A stretch of DNA of 42,483 bases from a virus. Shown in pieces: positions 29,515 through 37,980 of this stretch. Under the pieces are notes generated by a model. That model saw only the letters and a list, made by a program, of their open reading frames with translations, did not search any database and had not been told where the DNA came from. The stretch covers positions 1 through 42,483 of the IMG/VR virus record IMGVR_UViG_3300035701_006044. One strand, given 5' to 3'. How positions within the stretch are numbered: position 1 is the first letter of the stretch; each line of letters opens with the position of its first letter. Made by a program: the position numbers and the translations under genes.

Positions 29515-30387
29515 TTACGTCCACGCGGTCACGAGCAGGGCGTCTCCTTCCAGGATGACTCCGCCCAGGTCGTGAACCGTGATGATCCAGAGCTCGTCCC
29601 CGATCTGCCGAACGCCGAAGCCGATGTCCGTCGTGAAGGGGACCACGTTGAGCCCCATGCTTCTCAGAAGGATCGCCCCCCCGAACTGCGGGGGGGTGCT
29701 GGCGATGCAGCACATGATCGGGATCTCGCACGGCGCTGCCAAGGCCGCGATGTCGCGCCCGTTCATGGCGTAGTTGCAGGTGATGACCTTCCTCTGCCGG
29801 GGGGTCGCCGCGCTCCGCGCTTCCCCCTCCCCCACCACCATGCGGACCCCCGCCGTGCTCTCCTCGACGGGGAAGTTCGAGTCGGCCCCCGCCCACCTGG
29901 CCGCCAGGAGCAGGACCGGCCCGGCTCCGTTGACGGCCCGGATGCCCCGGACGCCCGTGTAGATGTTGTTCTCGATCGCGGCGGCGGTACGGTCGATGGT
30001 CTGCTCGACATCGTCCCCGATGAGAATCCCCACGTCGAACTCGCCGGGCGGGATCTCCCTCGGAAGAATCTCCCTTTCGCGGAAGGGATCGAACGGCGGC
30101 CTCGGAGAGGGGGGCCTCCACGGCGGTCTCCACGGCGGGCGCGGCGGCCTCGGGGGCGACCCCTGGAAGTAGCGGTAGATCTGCCCGTCGATCATGATGG
30201 CATCCTCGGCGTTGGGCTGCGAAAGGAAGTGGACGTAGTCCACCCCCGCCCCTCCCGCGTCCATCATCTTCTCCTCTTCCTGAACCCCATGAAATCCGTT
30301 GGCGATGGCTTCCTTGTCAGCCTGCATGTCTTCCAGCAGGTTGCCTCGGACAACCATGTCGCTCGGGGTGTAATACCGATTCACCAT
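29515..30387 (-). CDS. Probable structural protein with a proline-arginine repeat
   Basis: The 290-residue product begins with the same type of helix as the previous gene, followed by a Pro/Arg/Trp repeat (RPPWRPPWRPP, about residues 80-100) that acts as a stiff linker, then a beta-rich C-terminal domain with several Cys. This layout suits a tail or fibre component. The ATG at 30387 follows CGGAGG, with the palindrome CGCAAACCATTTGCG just before it. Confidence 0.65.
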   Translation of the reverse strand: MVNRYYTPSDMVVRGNLLEDMQADKEAIANGFHGVQEEEKMMDAGGAGVDYVHFLSQPNAEDAIMIDGQIYRYFQGSPPRPPRPPWRPPWRPPSPRPPFDPFREREILPREIPPGEFDVGILIGDDVEQTIDRTAAAIENNIYTGVRGIRAVNGAGPVLLLAARWAGADSNFPVEESTAGVRMVVGEGEARSAATPRQRKVITCNYAMNGRDIAALAAPCEIPIMCCIASTPPQFGGAILLRSMGLNVVPFTTDIGFGVRQIGDELWIITVHDLGGVILEGDALLVTAWT

Positions 30388-30398
30388 TGAAGTTCCTC

Positions 30399-30413
30399 CG
30401 CAAATGGTTTGCG
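30399..30413. promoter_or_regulatory. Palindrome CGCAAAN3TTTGCG
   Basis: CGCAAATGGTTTGCG lies between the stop of the metacaspase-like gene and the ribosome binding site of the gene at 29515-30387. The exact palindrome CGCAAACCGTTTGCG occurs in an equivalent place at 40549. It resembles LacI/PurR-type operators. Confidence 0.45.
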
Positions 30414-30416
30414 AAA

Positions 30417-31349
30417 TCAGGGCAGGAACATCGTCTGGGACAGAAGGCTTTCGGGGCCTTCCAGCTGCGAGTCCTGCGTGTATCCCGCATCCAAGATCGA
30501 CTTCCGCGCCAGCGCGTGTACTTCTCGAATCGGCTTTCCCGGCATCAGCCGCATGGCCGTCACCAGGTAGCAGGTAAGAGCCCCGTTGTACCGTCTGTTG
30601 ATGAGGGCGTCTGCGCTGGTCTGGTCACTCCTGCACCCCGCGATGAGCACGTGGTTCATCGTGGCGACGGGGATGGAAATCGTGGCAGGCTTGGGCCGCG
30701 AGCAGGGATTCTTCCACCAGAAGAGGCTCTTTTTCTTGCCGTTCGCCTTGGCTTCCCGCCAGCCGTTTCGCTTCCCGCGCCCACGCCCGATCTTGACGCT
30801 GGTATCCACATCCTTCCGCGTGGCGAGCCCCTCGGCGCGGAGGGAGATATCCAAAGGGGGAGGGAGGTAGCGATCGGCCTTGTAGTGCGGGTTCTCCTGC
30901 GGGGGCCGAATCTCCCTGGTCCCGGTCCCGGAATGGCAGCAGTCGAGGACCACCGTGATTTTAGTTCCCTTCGGGAAGGTCTTGAGCCAGTCCCCGATGT
31001 CGTCGTCCGTGATGACCCTGGTGTTCCAGTCGAGGTCCACCGGGCAGAGGATCTCGTCCATGTTGTCGGCAAGCTCGTCGAGGACGCCCCGGTCCCGCAC
31101 CTGGGAGCCGTGGCCGGAGAAAGCGAAGAAGACCTCGTCGCCCGGCCCCTTCAGGCCCTCCTTGAGCCACGCCATGCGGTCCCGGATGCCTTGGGTCGTG
31201 GCGCGTTCGTCGCACACCGCCCGGATGCTGTCGGCGGGGTAGTGGCCGATGGAGGAGAGAAGCCTGTGCCAGTCCTCGACGTCGTTCACGCACCCCTTGA
31301 GGGGCGAAGACGGGTATCTGTTGATGCCGACGAGCAGAGCCTTCTTCAT
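30417..31349 (-). CDS. Metacaspase-like cysteine protease
   Basis: The 310-residue protein has the C14 caspase fold pattern: an N-terminal MKKALLVGINRYPSSPLKGC, the catalytic His in FAFSGHGSQ (H80) and the catalytic Cys in VVLDCCHSG (C138). A Lys/Arg/Gly-rich loop (about 205-240) follows, as in metacaspases, which cut after Arg or Lys. The ATG at 31349 follows AGGGG; a longer frame to 31391 is rejected. It lies inside the tail operon, between structural-type genes, an unusual place. It could process tail or fibre proteins or act in the host after injection. Confidence 0.87.
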   Translation of the reverse strand: MKKALLVGINRYPSSPLKGCVNDVEDWHRLLSSIGHYPADSIRAVCDERATTQGIRDRMAWLKEGLKGPGDEVFFAFSGHGSQVRDRGVLDELADNMDEILCPVDLDWNTRVITDDDIGDWLKTFPKGTKITVVLDCCHSGTGTREIRPPQENPHYKADRYLPPPLDISLRAEGLATRKDVDTSVKIGRGRGKRNGWREAKANGKKKSLFWWKNPCSRPKPATISIPVATMNHVLIAGCRSDQTSADALINRRYNGALTCYLVTAMRLMPGKPIREVHALARKSILDAGYTQDSQLEGPESLLSQTMFLP

Positions 31350-31369
31350 GGTGACCCCTATAGGAAAGC

Positions 31370-31389
31370 GGGCGGAGACTGCTCCGCCC
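31370..31389 (-). other. Perfect 8-bp hairpin before the metacaspase gene
   Basis: GGGCGGAG and CTCCGCCC (31382-31389 with 31370-31377) enclose a four-base loop, followed on the minus strand by GCTTTCC. It may be a weak terminator or attenuator that lowers metacaspase expression. Just upstream a second inverted repeat GTACGAG/CTCGTAC spans about 31404-31424. Confidence 0.5.
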
Positions 31390-31427
31390 ACTCCCTAATC
31401 GACGTACGAGAGACGTGCTCGTACCTG

Positions 31428-31700
31428 CTACGCCAGGGGTCCGCCGCCCGGCCCGAAGTTCCCCATGCCGGGGAAGATCGCGGCGTTGTTGGCCTTGACC
31501 TCGTTGCCCCAGAGGTCGGACAGGATGCCGCCGTTGAGGGAACGGTACGGCAGCCGGTTGATCTTCTGGATGAAGCCCACGACGATCTGGTCCCGCATCG
31601 CCAGGGCCTTGTCGAAGGGCGATCCCGGCATTCCCAGCGGGCTGGAGATGTGCTGGAACACGATGTCTTCGGTGATGACCGGAATGGGCGGCGGTGCCAT
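31428..31700 (-). CDS. Small tail-operon protein
   Basis: The 90-residue product is MAPPPIPVITEDIVFQ at the start, with the segment SPFDKALAMRDQIVVGF that weakly resembles the helix shared by the genes at 29041 and 29515, and ends in a Gly/Pro tail. Probably structural, function unknown. The ATG at 31700 follows AAGGAGG. Confidence 0.6.
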   Translation of the reverse strand: MAPPPIPVITEDIVFQHISSPLGMPGSPFDKALAMRDQIVVGFIQKINRLPYRSLNGGILSDLWGNEVKANNAAIFPGMGNFGPGGGPLA

Positions 31701-31779
31701 CGGCGTCCTCCTTCTTCAGATTCCTAAAGATGTCCAACGAAAGAATCCTACCAGAGCAATCACCAAGATACAATTCTTT

Positions 31780-31989
31780 TCAGATTCCCCCCAAGGCGAG
31801 GGCGCTGAAAACCCGTTCCCCCACCACCTTCAGATGGTGGGGGCGCTGGATTTCCTGCTCACTCAAGGAGGTCTTGACGACCCTGTAGCCCTGCTTCACG
31901 GTCTTCGGGTCTCGGAAGTAGAGGGCCTGCACCGCCCCCGACCCCTCGCTGTAGACCACCCAAACCACCCGTGTCTTCGGATTACCCAT
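31780..31989 (-). CDS. Small protein next to the giant tail gene
   Basis: The 69-residue product starts MGNPKTRVVWVVYSEGSGAV and is basic. No family recognised. The ATG at 31989 follows AGGAG with five-base spacing, eight bases after the stop of the 1990-residue gene, so it belongs to the same unit. A longer frame to 32016 is inside that gene. Confidence 0.6.
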   Translation of the reverse strand: MGNPKTRVVWVVYSEGSGAVQALYFRDPKTVKQGYRVVKTSLSEQEIQRPHHLKVVGERVFSALALGGI

Positions 31990-31997
31990 AACCGCTC

Positions 31998-34900
31998 CTA
32001 CATCGGGGGAATGCACACCCCGTACCGCCAGACCTGGATGTCGATGGGGGATCTGGTCCTTCCGGTGGACGGCGGAGCACCGTTCCTTATGATGAGGTCA
32101 AACACGTAGGCCCCCGCCGGAAGATCGACGACCCTGGATCCCACGGACCCGGCCCCGCCGTCAGCTTCCGCATCCGGCTGGCCGCCCTGCTCCTGGGCGC
32201 GAGCCATGAGAAGCCTGTCCATGATCTTGTAGGCAGCGGGGGATTGCAGGTCTTTGACCCAAAGCTCGGTCAAGCCCGTCATGTCCTTCCCCAGCTTGCT
32301 TCCCCAAACCACGTCAAACCCGAAGAAGGACACCCGGAACTCCACCCTCGACGGGGAGGAGAGGGTGAAGTTGATGGTCGATCCCAAGATGGGGAGATCC
32401 GCCCCTTGCGGCCCTACGTATTCCTGCTCCCCATCATTGAGCGTCTTGTGGAACAAAAGCGTCGGGCTCAACCCCACGCCGCAGTCCTCTGGCTCCGTCG
32501 ATTCCCCGGCAACCTTGATGGGCTTGCTCGGCGGGCTCTTGCACCCGCTCTTGTCGATCCCCTTCAGGAAGTAGATGCCAGGGAACAAAGGCTCGATCTT
32601 GATGCTTGAGTTGAGCGCCTTGAAGCAGACGCAGGGGTTGCTCACCACGACGTCCGGGATGAAGGTGAACAGCCCGGTCGCAAAGTCCACACCCACGAAG
32701 TTCTGCCCCTCAACCGGAACTCCGTTGGCATCGACCTTCGTGGTCGGGCTGTAGGCGTACCGCGCCACGTCGGGCTTCACGAACGCCCTGGCCCTCCGCG
32801 TCGTCTTGAATCCGTCGATGAGCCCACATCCGGTAACCGCCGCCGGGATCGCTGGGATGATCTTCAGGTGCCCCTCGGCGGCGTAGAGGGACGCACAGGT
32901 CTTCGCCAGGTCATCTGGCGTCGTCAGCGCGACCGACCCGATGTATCCGGGGCCGCCCCCCTCCTTGCCCGTGCAGTTCTCATCCACGATCTGAACGATT
33001 GAGCATGGCTGGAACAGGCAGTAGTCGCACACCCGGATGTCGTCCTGCGTGGGAAGGGCGTCGTTCGAGAGCTTGGTCTCCTGCACCGGGCTGCACAGGA
33101 GGTCCATCCAGTCCACGGGGTTGATGATCTCCTTCGCGGCCTCCCCGTGGAACTCGTAGAGGTAGCTCTCCCCGTCTCCGTCGCAGATGTACCCGGCCCC
33201 CTGTGTCTCGATGGCAGGGTACTTGGTCGAGTTCCAGTAGTGGAATCCCCACCGCAGTTCCGCCCTTCCGGATCCCAAGTACGGAAGGAGCTTGCAGATG
33301 TCAACCAGATCCGGGCTCGCCTCCCAGTAGTAGCCCCGCGACTGGTCCGGGGCGACCATGATGCAGGCCATCGCCAGCATGGTGAAACGCACTTGCTGGT
33401 TCGGTATGTCGTTGAACTGGACGGTGACCCGCATGAGAGCGGGGTCCACGGCGGTCACCACGCCGTAGAGGCCGGTGATCTCCTCGTTCGGGTCGATCAT
33501 CATTTCCTCGGCCTCGATGTCCAGGCCGGTGACCGCCCTGGCGGGGTTGTCCACAAAGTTCGTGTTGAAGATCCAGACAGGGAACCCGACGGCGAAGCCC
33601 TCGATGCCCGTCCCGCCGAGCTGGAAGGTGAAGCTGTTCGTGGGAGGAGGGGGGGCGGGTATCACCGCGTCCCCGAAGAGGTACTGCTCCCGCTTGCTCA
33701 GGCCCGCCGACCCCGGCCCGGCGTAGACCTTCGTCCACAATTTCACGTTCGGGGGGACCACCGGGTCCGGTCTTCCTCCCCCCGCCCAGAATACTTGGCC
33801 GTAGACGTTCGGGTTCTGGCTTCCGAAGGTGTGCCAGGAAACCGTGTCGCAATCCACGTCCATCGTGATGGCCGGAGAGACCAGGGTGACCGGAGGCGCG
33901 ACCGACCAGGCGGCCCCCGTGATGACGATCGAACCTCCCTGGAGCTGGGCGGTCTTGACGATGTACTCCCACTTGTAGGAATCCCCGATCCCCGCGAGGG
34001 CTGCCAATCCGGACATGGCCCCGCTGACCAGGGTCTCTCCGGGATTCAGAACGTCGGCCCAGTTCACCGTGATCAGCGCGGATTTGGCGACCACCTCGAC
34101 CTCGACGCGGTAGTACCCGTACATGGTGTTCAAGGGATCGTCAGGCCGCGAGCAGGTCGGCGTTCTCCTGGTGACCGTGAAATCCGGGTCCGTGTCGTCC
34201 ACCGTCTCCACGTCGCAGTCGGGGATGGCGCAGTACTCGAAATAGATGGACTCCGGGTAGCCCCCCGGAAGCGGCTGCGCCCCTGGCTCCAGGATGAACC
34301 GGTCATCCGGCAGGATGCGGTCCATCCACCCCGGCAGGGGCCTATTCGTCAGCGGAACTTTCCCCCGGTAGTGGGTTACGAGGGTGGAGATTTCTTGCTG
34401 CGGCCCCCAGCACGGGCAGGCCGTGTCCCAGAAATCGTAGATCGCCTTCCCCATGTCCTCGCCAAGGCAGATCACCTCCTCGATGTAGCAGAAGTCCATC
34501 CAGATGTTCCGGCACCCGGCGAACGGGGGCACCCGGAAGGCGATGTTTCCGTACCACGCCCGCGTGTCCCTGGCGAGGGCCTCCAGGACCCCAGGAAGCG
34601 GATTCCCGAGGGGATCGTACCCCCGATTTCCATTGATCCCCACGATGGTGTCGTCCCTGTACTTGGCCGGAACCAGCACGATGTCCGCGACCCGGATCCA
34701 GTTCTCGTCCATGCCCCAGTAGGCGATCTTCTTGGTCCGGTCGCAGTTCAGGGCGACCACCGGGGTCGTCATCGGGTCAATCGCCTTGCCCACCGAGAAC
34801 TGGTTCGACGGGTTCTGGAACCCGATGAGGTTCGTCCAGGTCGTCCTGTCCCAGTTGTAGATGAGGGTCGGGGCAATGAACGTCCCGTAGCAGTCCTGGA

Positions 34901-37900
34901 AGAACCACGTCTTGGACATTCTCCAGCCGTCATTGGCGTGATTCGACTTCAGCTCGTAGCCCGTGACGGCATTCCAGTTGAGACCAGCATCCGTGCTTTC
35001 GCTGAACCGGAACAGCATGGCATAGAGATTGTTTGTCGCCTGGAACCCAGATATCACCCACAGGTTGGCGATGTTCCATCCCTGCGGGGCTCCCAGGAGG
35101 CCGGAGCCCAATGCGCCCGTCCCAAGACTGATGGTTGCCGTCCCCCCTGTCCCGTCGCGGAGGATCAGCTGCACCTCGGAGATGGTCTCCAGGTTTAATC
35201 CCAAACCGAAGTTGGTCCCGTACGCGAAAATCTGGAAGAACGAGTTGGGATTCAAGACCTCCGCCGACAGGTTGATGGGCCTCGGGAACTGGACGCTCAT
35301 CACCCCCTGTCCTTCGATCAGCTTGTTGATCTTCATCCAGCCGTCGAACGCCTGGTGGTAAGGAGACACTTCCCCAGGGCCGCTGAAGGGCCACCCCGGA
35401 GGGGGGTCGCCCGTCAGGTTCCCCCCCGCCACGCCGCAGTCAGTTTCGTGGTGGACGTGCCCGTTGAAGTAGTCGGGCTGGTCGTCCCCGTAGGCGGCGA
35501 TGGAAGCCCACTGGCCGTTGTCCCTCACCGCCTCGACCGTGGGCCTTCCGCAGTTTCCGACGAAGTTCTGGTCATTTCCATCGCCGTGGGTTCTCACCCT
35601 GAGAAAGTCGAGCTCGTCCCCCATGTACTGATCCCTGCCCGTCGGAACAACCCCCGTCCTCGGCTGGTTTATCGTCTTCTCCTTCACCACGCGGAACAGC
35701 CGCCAGTAGTCCGACAGGATGTCTCCCATCGGCATGTTCATGTTCCATTTGTCGGTGGTGAATTGTCTCCATTGATCGAGCGGAAGAATCGGCGGTCCAC
35801 CGTCATGGCTGTTGAACTTGACCGTAGCCGTCTGCCCGCGCACGGTCTGGATCACGTAATACATGTCACACGGAACGCCAGGGGCGGGGGAATCGGGTCT
35901 CGCCCGGTAACGGAAGTCGAGATGGCTCCAGCCATGCCCCGCCATATACCCCGGATTGAACCCGGTCCCCGGCATCCAGACTTCCGTCCGCAGCTCCGAC
36001 CTGTCGTCGTGGACGGGGATCTTCCCCCTGTCGATCCCGATGTAGTTCTCGACAAAATTCGGATCCGTGTCCACCGTCACTCCCGCGCCCGCGAGGAACT
36101 CGAACGGCGTGTTGATGGGTACGACCTTGACCTGTCTCCAGTCCTCGTAGCAGGAGTAGCCCCCCTTGGCCTCGAAGTCGATCTTCCCGGTGTCCGGGTC
36201 GATGCCGTAGTTCTGGAACAGGAAAGCCTTCGTGACGTTCCCGTTCGCCCTGAACTGAAACCCCTCGAAATTGATGATGAAGGGGTAGACGATCGCGTCA
36301 ACCTCCACCCCGATGAATCCGATCTGCCAGTACATGACCCTGCGACCGTTGAACTTCCCCTTCGACTCCAGGGTTGGCTGCCCCGCCCCGGGCGTGGTGA
36401 GACCCACGGTGATGAGGTTGTCCCCGATCACAAGAGCGGGCGGGTACACCTGGATCATCAGCTCGCGGCCCGCCTCGTCGAACAGCGTCAAAAGGATCTC
36501 TCGCAGCACCAGCGAGGGGGGCAGGGCCGGGAGATTGAATCCGATCTGCACGTCATTGTTGCCCAACGGATCCTGGGGATCGTCGAACCCGAGATCCCAG
36601 TACCCGAGAGGATCGTCGCAGGGCTGGCTGGCCGTGGCGATGGTGAGAGGTCCCGTCCACGTGAGCGCGTCGAAATTCACGTTCCCAGCGGGAGGCGGAA
36701 CGTGCGGCAACACGGCGGGGAGGGCGACCCACTCACACTCCATCGTTGTGTTTGGTTCCTGGGGCTCCGGATCGTACCCGCAGTAGATGTCAGCGAGGGT
36801 GCTCATGTCGTTGATGAGAATGGCCCCGCCGTTCGTCCTCAACTCGTCCACGGCGAACCGGTCATCGGAGTTGACCCCCGCCGTTCCGAAGATCGTCCAC
36901 CATCCCGTCACGTTGGCGAAGTCGAAACCTCCGTCGGGATACGTGAAGGCAAGAAGGCTGACCGTGACCGTCTGCGACCCCCCGATAGCCACGAGGTTGT
37001 AGATCGCCCTGCGGCCAGAGAAATCAACCAGGATCACCCTGACGTTCACCCCTGGCCTCCAGGAGTAGATCGTGAAGGTGATATCCGTGGTGAGGGCGAA
37101 GGCGGACGAGATGTACCGAATGCTCGGGGGGTAGAACGGCTCGGGAATGGTATCCACGCAGAAGTGGATCGCCCCGTTTCCGTCGATGAGCGGCGGCCCG
37201 ACCACGCACTTGTCGCACTCCTCGGGAGTCGGAGACCTTGGCTCAGGGGCGTCGCAGGTCACCCGCTCAAGGGACTGCTCGCTGTCGAAGTTTTCCAGCA
37301 TGACGCAGACGTCAGTGGGATCGTTCGATCCGTAGGGCTCCGAGTCGGGATTGAACGAGAACCCCCCGATCCCCCCGGCGTTCGTGCAGATGCGGACGTT
37401 GTCCAGGGCCATCATGCACTCGGCCACCTGAAAATTATTCGTGAACCCAAAGTAGATGGAGCGGACCTTGTCCCAGTGGAAGATCCCCGCGTCGATGAGG
37501 GTGAAATCCCCCAGAGGGATGTTCACCCAGAGGATCGAGCCCACGGCGGGCTCAAAGGAAATGTAGGCCCGGTTCCCGGCATCGTCCACGAGGTAAACCT
37601 CGTAGAGCCCGACGGGCTTCCCGATGTAGAGGTTGAATCGGAGAGCCGTGTTGACCGGGGTGCCTCCACTCTGGAGGAAATCCGTATCCGCCGTGAGGGC
37701 CAGCTTCACGAAGAAGTGCGCTTCCAGGAACCCCACGGTCACCCCGAGCGCCCCGTCCGTGATGAGCGGGCACCCCTTGTCCAAGTCCCCGAGCTGAACG
37801 CCGTAGATGAAGCACTCGGTGAGCATGGGGAAGGGTGCGCCAGGGTTCGTGCAGTCGGAGAAGCACTCGCACACCCTGACGGGGAACCTCGCCAGCTCGA

Positions 37901-37970
37901 TCTGGTTCACGACGCACTGGCGCTGCGGGTCGATCACCAGACCCGGAAAATCCGTAGGCCACCTGCCCAT
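31998..37970 (-). CDS. Giant modular tail/fibre-like protein, 1990 residues
   Basis: The protein is made of many beta-rich domains with repeated Cys pairs and galactose-binding-like layouts (for example VRSIYFGFTNN...ALDNVRI). A module starting CDKCVVGPPLIDGNGAIHF, followed by WRPGVNVRVILVDFSGRRA and ending IYCGYDPEP (about 240-400), has a clear counterpart in the next upstream protein. The C-terminal half includes a compact domain ending near GVCIPPM. Length and repeat structure suit a tail tip or fibre. The ATG at 37970 lies eleven bases after the upstream stop. Confidence 0.75.
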   Translation of the reverse strand: MGRWPTDFPGLVIDPQRQCVVNQIELARFPVRVCECFSDCTNPGAPFPMLTECFIYGVQLGDLDKGCPLITDGALGVTVGFLEAHFFVKLALTADTDFLQSGGTPVNTALRFNLYIGKPVGLYEVYLVDDAGNRAYISFEPAVGSILWVNIPLGDFTLIDAGIFHWDKVRSIYFGFTNNFQVAECMMALDNVRICTNAGGIGGFSFNPDSEPYGSNDPTDVCVMLENFDSEQSLERVTCDAPEPRSPTPEECDKCVVGPPLIDGNGAIHFCVDTIPEPFYPPSIRYISSAFALTTDITFTIYSWRPGVNVRVILVDFSGRRAIYNLVAIGGSQTVTVSLLAFTYPDGGFDFANVTGWWTIFGTAGVNSDDRFAVDELRTNGGAILINDMSTLADIYCGYDPEPQEPNTTMECEWVALPAVLPHVPPPAGNVNFDALTWTGPLTIATASQPCDDPLGYWDLGFDDPQDPLGNNDVQIGFNLPALPPSLVLREILLTLFDEAGRELMIQVYPPALVIGDNLITVGLTTPGAGQPTLESKGKFNGRRVMYWQIGFIGVEVDAIVYPFIINFEGFQFRANGNVTKAFLFQNYGIDPDTGKIDFEAKGGYSCYEDWRQVKVVPINTPFEFLAGAGVTVDTDPNFVENYIGIDRGKIPVHDDRSELRTEVWMPGTGFNPGYMAGHGWSHLDFRYRARPDSPAPGVPCDMYYVIQTVRGQTATVKFNSHDGGPPILPLDQWRQFTTDKWNMNMPMGDILSDYWRLFRVVKEKTINQPRTGVVPTGRDQYMGDELDFLRVRTHGDGNDQNFVGNCGRPTVEAVRDNGQWASIAAYGDDQPDYFNGHVHHETDCGVAGGNLTGDPPPGWPFSGPGEVSPYHQAFDGWMKINKLIEGQGVMSVQFPRPINLSAEVLNPNSFFQIFAYGTNFGLGLNLETISEVQLILRDGTGGTATISLGTGALGSGLLGAPQGWNIANLWVISGFQATNNLYAMLFRFSESTDAGLNWNAVTGYELKSNHANDGWRMSKTWFFQDCYGTFIAPTLIYNWDRTTWTNLIGFQNPSNQFSVGKAIDPMTTPVVALNCDRTKKIAYWGMDENWIRVADIVLVPAKYRDDTIVGINGNRGYDPLGNPLPGVLEALARDTRAWYGNIAFRVPPFAGCRNIWMDFCYIEEVICLGEDMGKAIYDFWDTACPCWGPQQEISTLVTHYRGKVPLTNRPLPGWMDRILPDDRFILEPGAQPLPGGYPESIYFEYCAIPDCDVETVDDTDPDFTVTRRTPTCSRPDDPLNTMYGYYRVEVEVVAKSALITVNWADVLNPGETLVSGAMSGLAALAGIGDSYKWEYIVKTAQLQGGSIVITGAAWSVAPPVTLVSPAITMDVDCDTVSWHTFGSQNPNVYGQVFWAGGGRPDPVVPPNVKLWTKVYAGPGSAGLSKREQYLFGDAVIPAPPPPTNSFTFQLGGTGIEGFAVGFPVWIFNTNFVDNPARAVTGLDIEAEEMMIDPNEEITGLYGVVTAVDPALMRVTVQFNDIPNQQVRFTMLAMACIMVAPDQSRGYYWEASPDLVDICKLLPYLGSGRAELRWGFHYWNSTKYPAIETQGAGYICDGDGESYLYEFHGEAAKEIINPVDWMDLLCSPVQETKLSNDALPTQDDIRVCDYCLFQPCSIVQIVDENCTGKEGGGPGYIGSVALTTPDDLAKTCASLYAAEGHLKIIPAIPAAVTGCGLIDGFKTTRRARAFVKPDVARYAYSPTTKVDANGVPVEGQNFVGVDFATGLFTFIPDVVVSNPCVCFKALNSSIKIEPLFPGIYFLKGIDKSGCKSPPSKPIKVAGESTEPEDCGVGLSPTLLFHKTLNDGEQEYVGPQGADLPILGSTINFTLSSPSRVEFRVSFFGFDVVWGSKLGKDMTGLTELWVKDLQSPAAYKIMDRLLMARAQEQGGQPDAEADGGAGSVGSRVVDLPAGAYVFDLIIRNGAPPSTGRTRSPIDIQVWRYGVCIPPM

Positions 37971-37980
37971 CGTCCACCTC

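Noticed and set aside
31398-31430. Second sarcin-ricin-like sequence (GTACGAGAG) near the metacaspase gene
   Set aside because: Only nine bases match, and they belong to a simple inverted repeat without the conserved 12-mer.
31720-31779. Promoter-like TTGTAT-N17-TAGGAT before the gene at 31428
   Set aside because: Both boxes are poor and do not match the promoter family.
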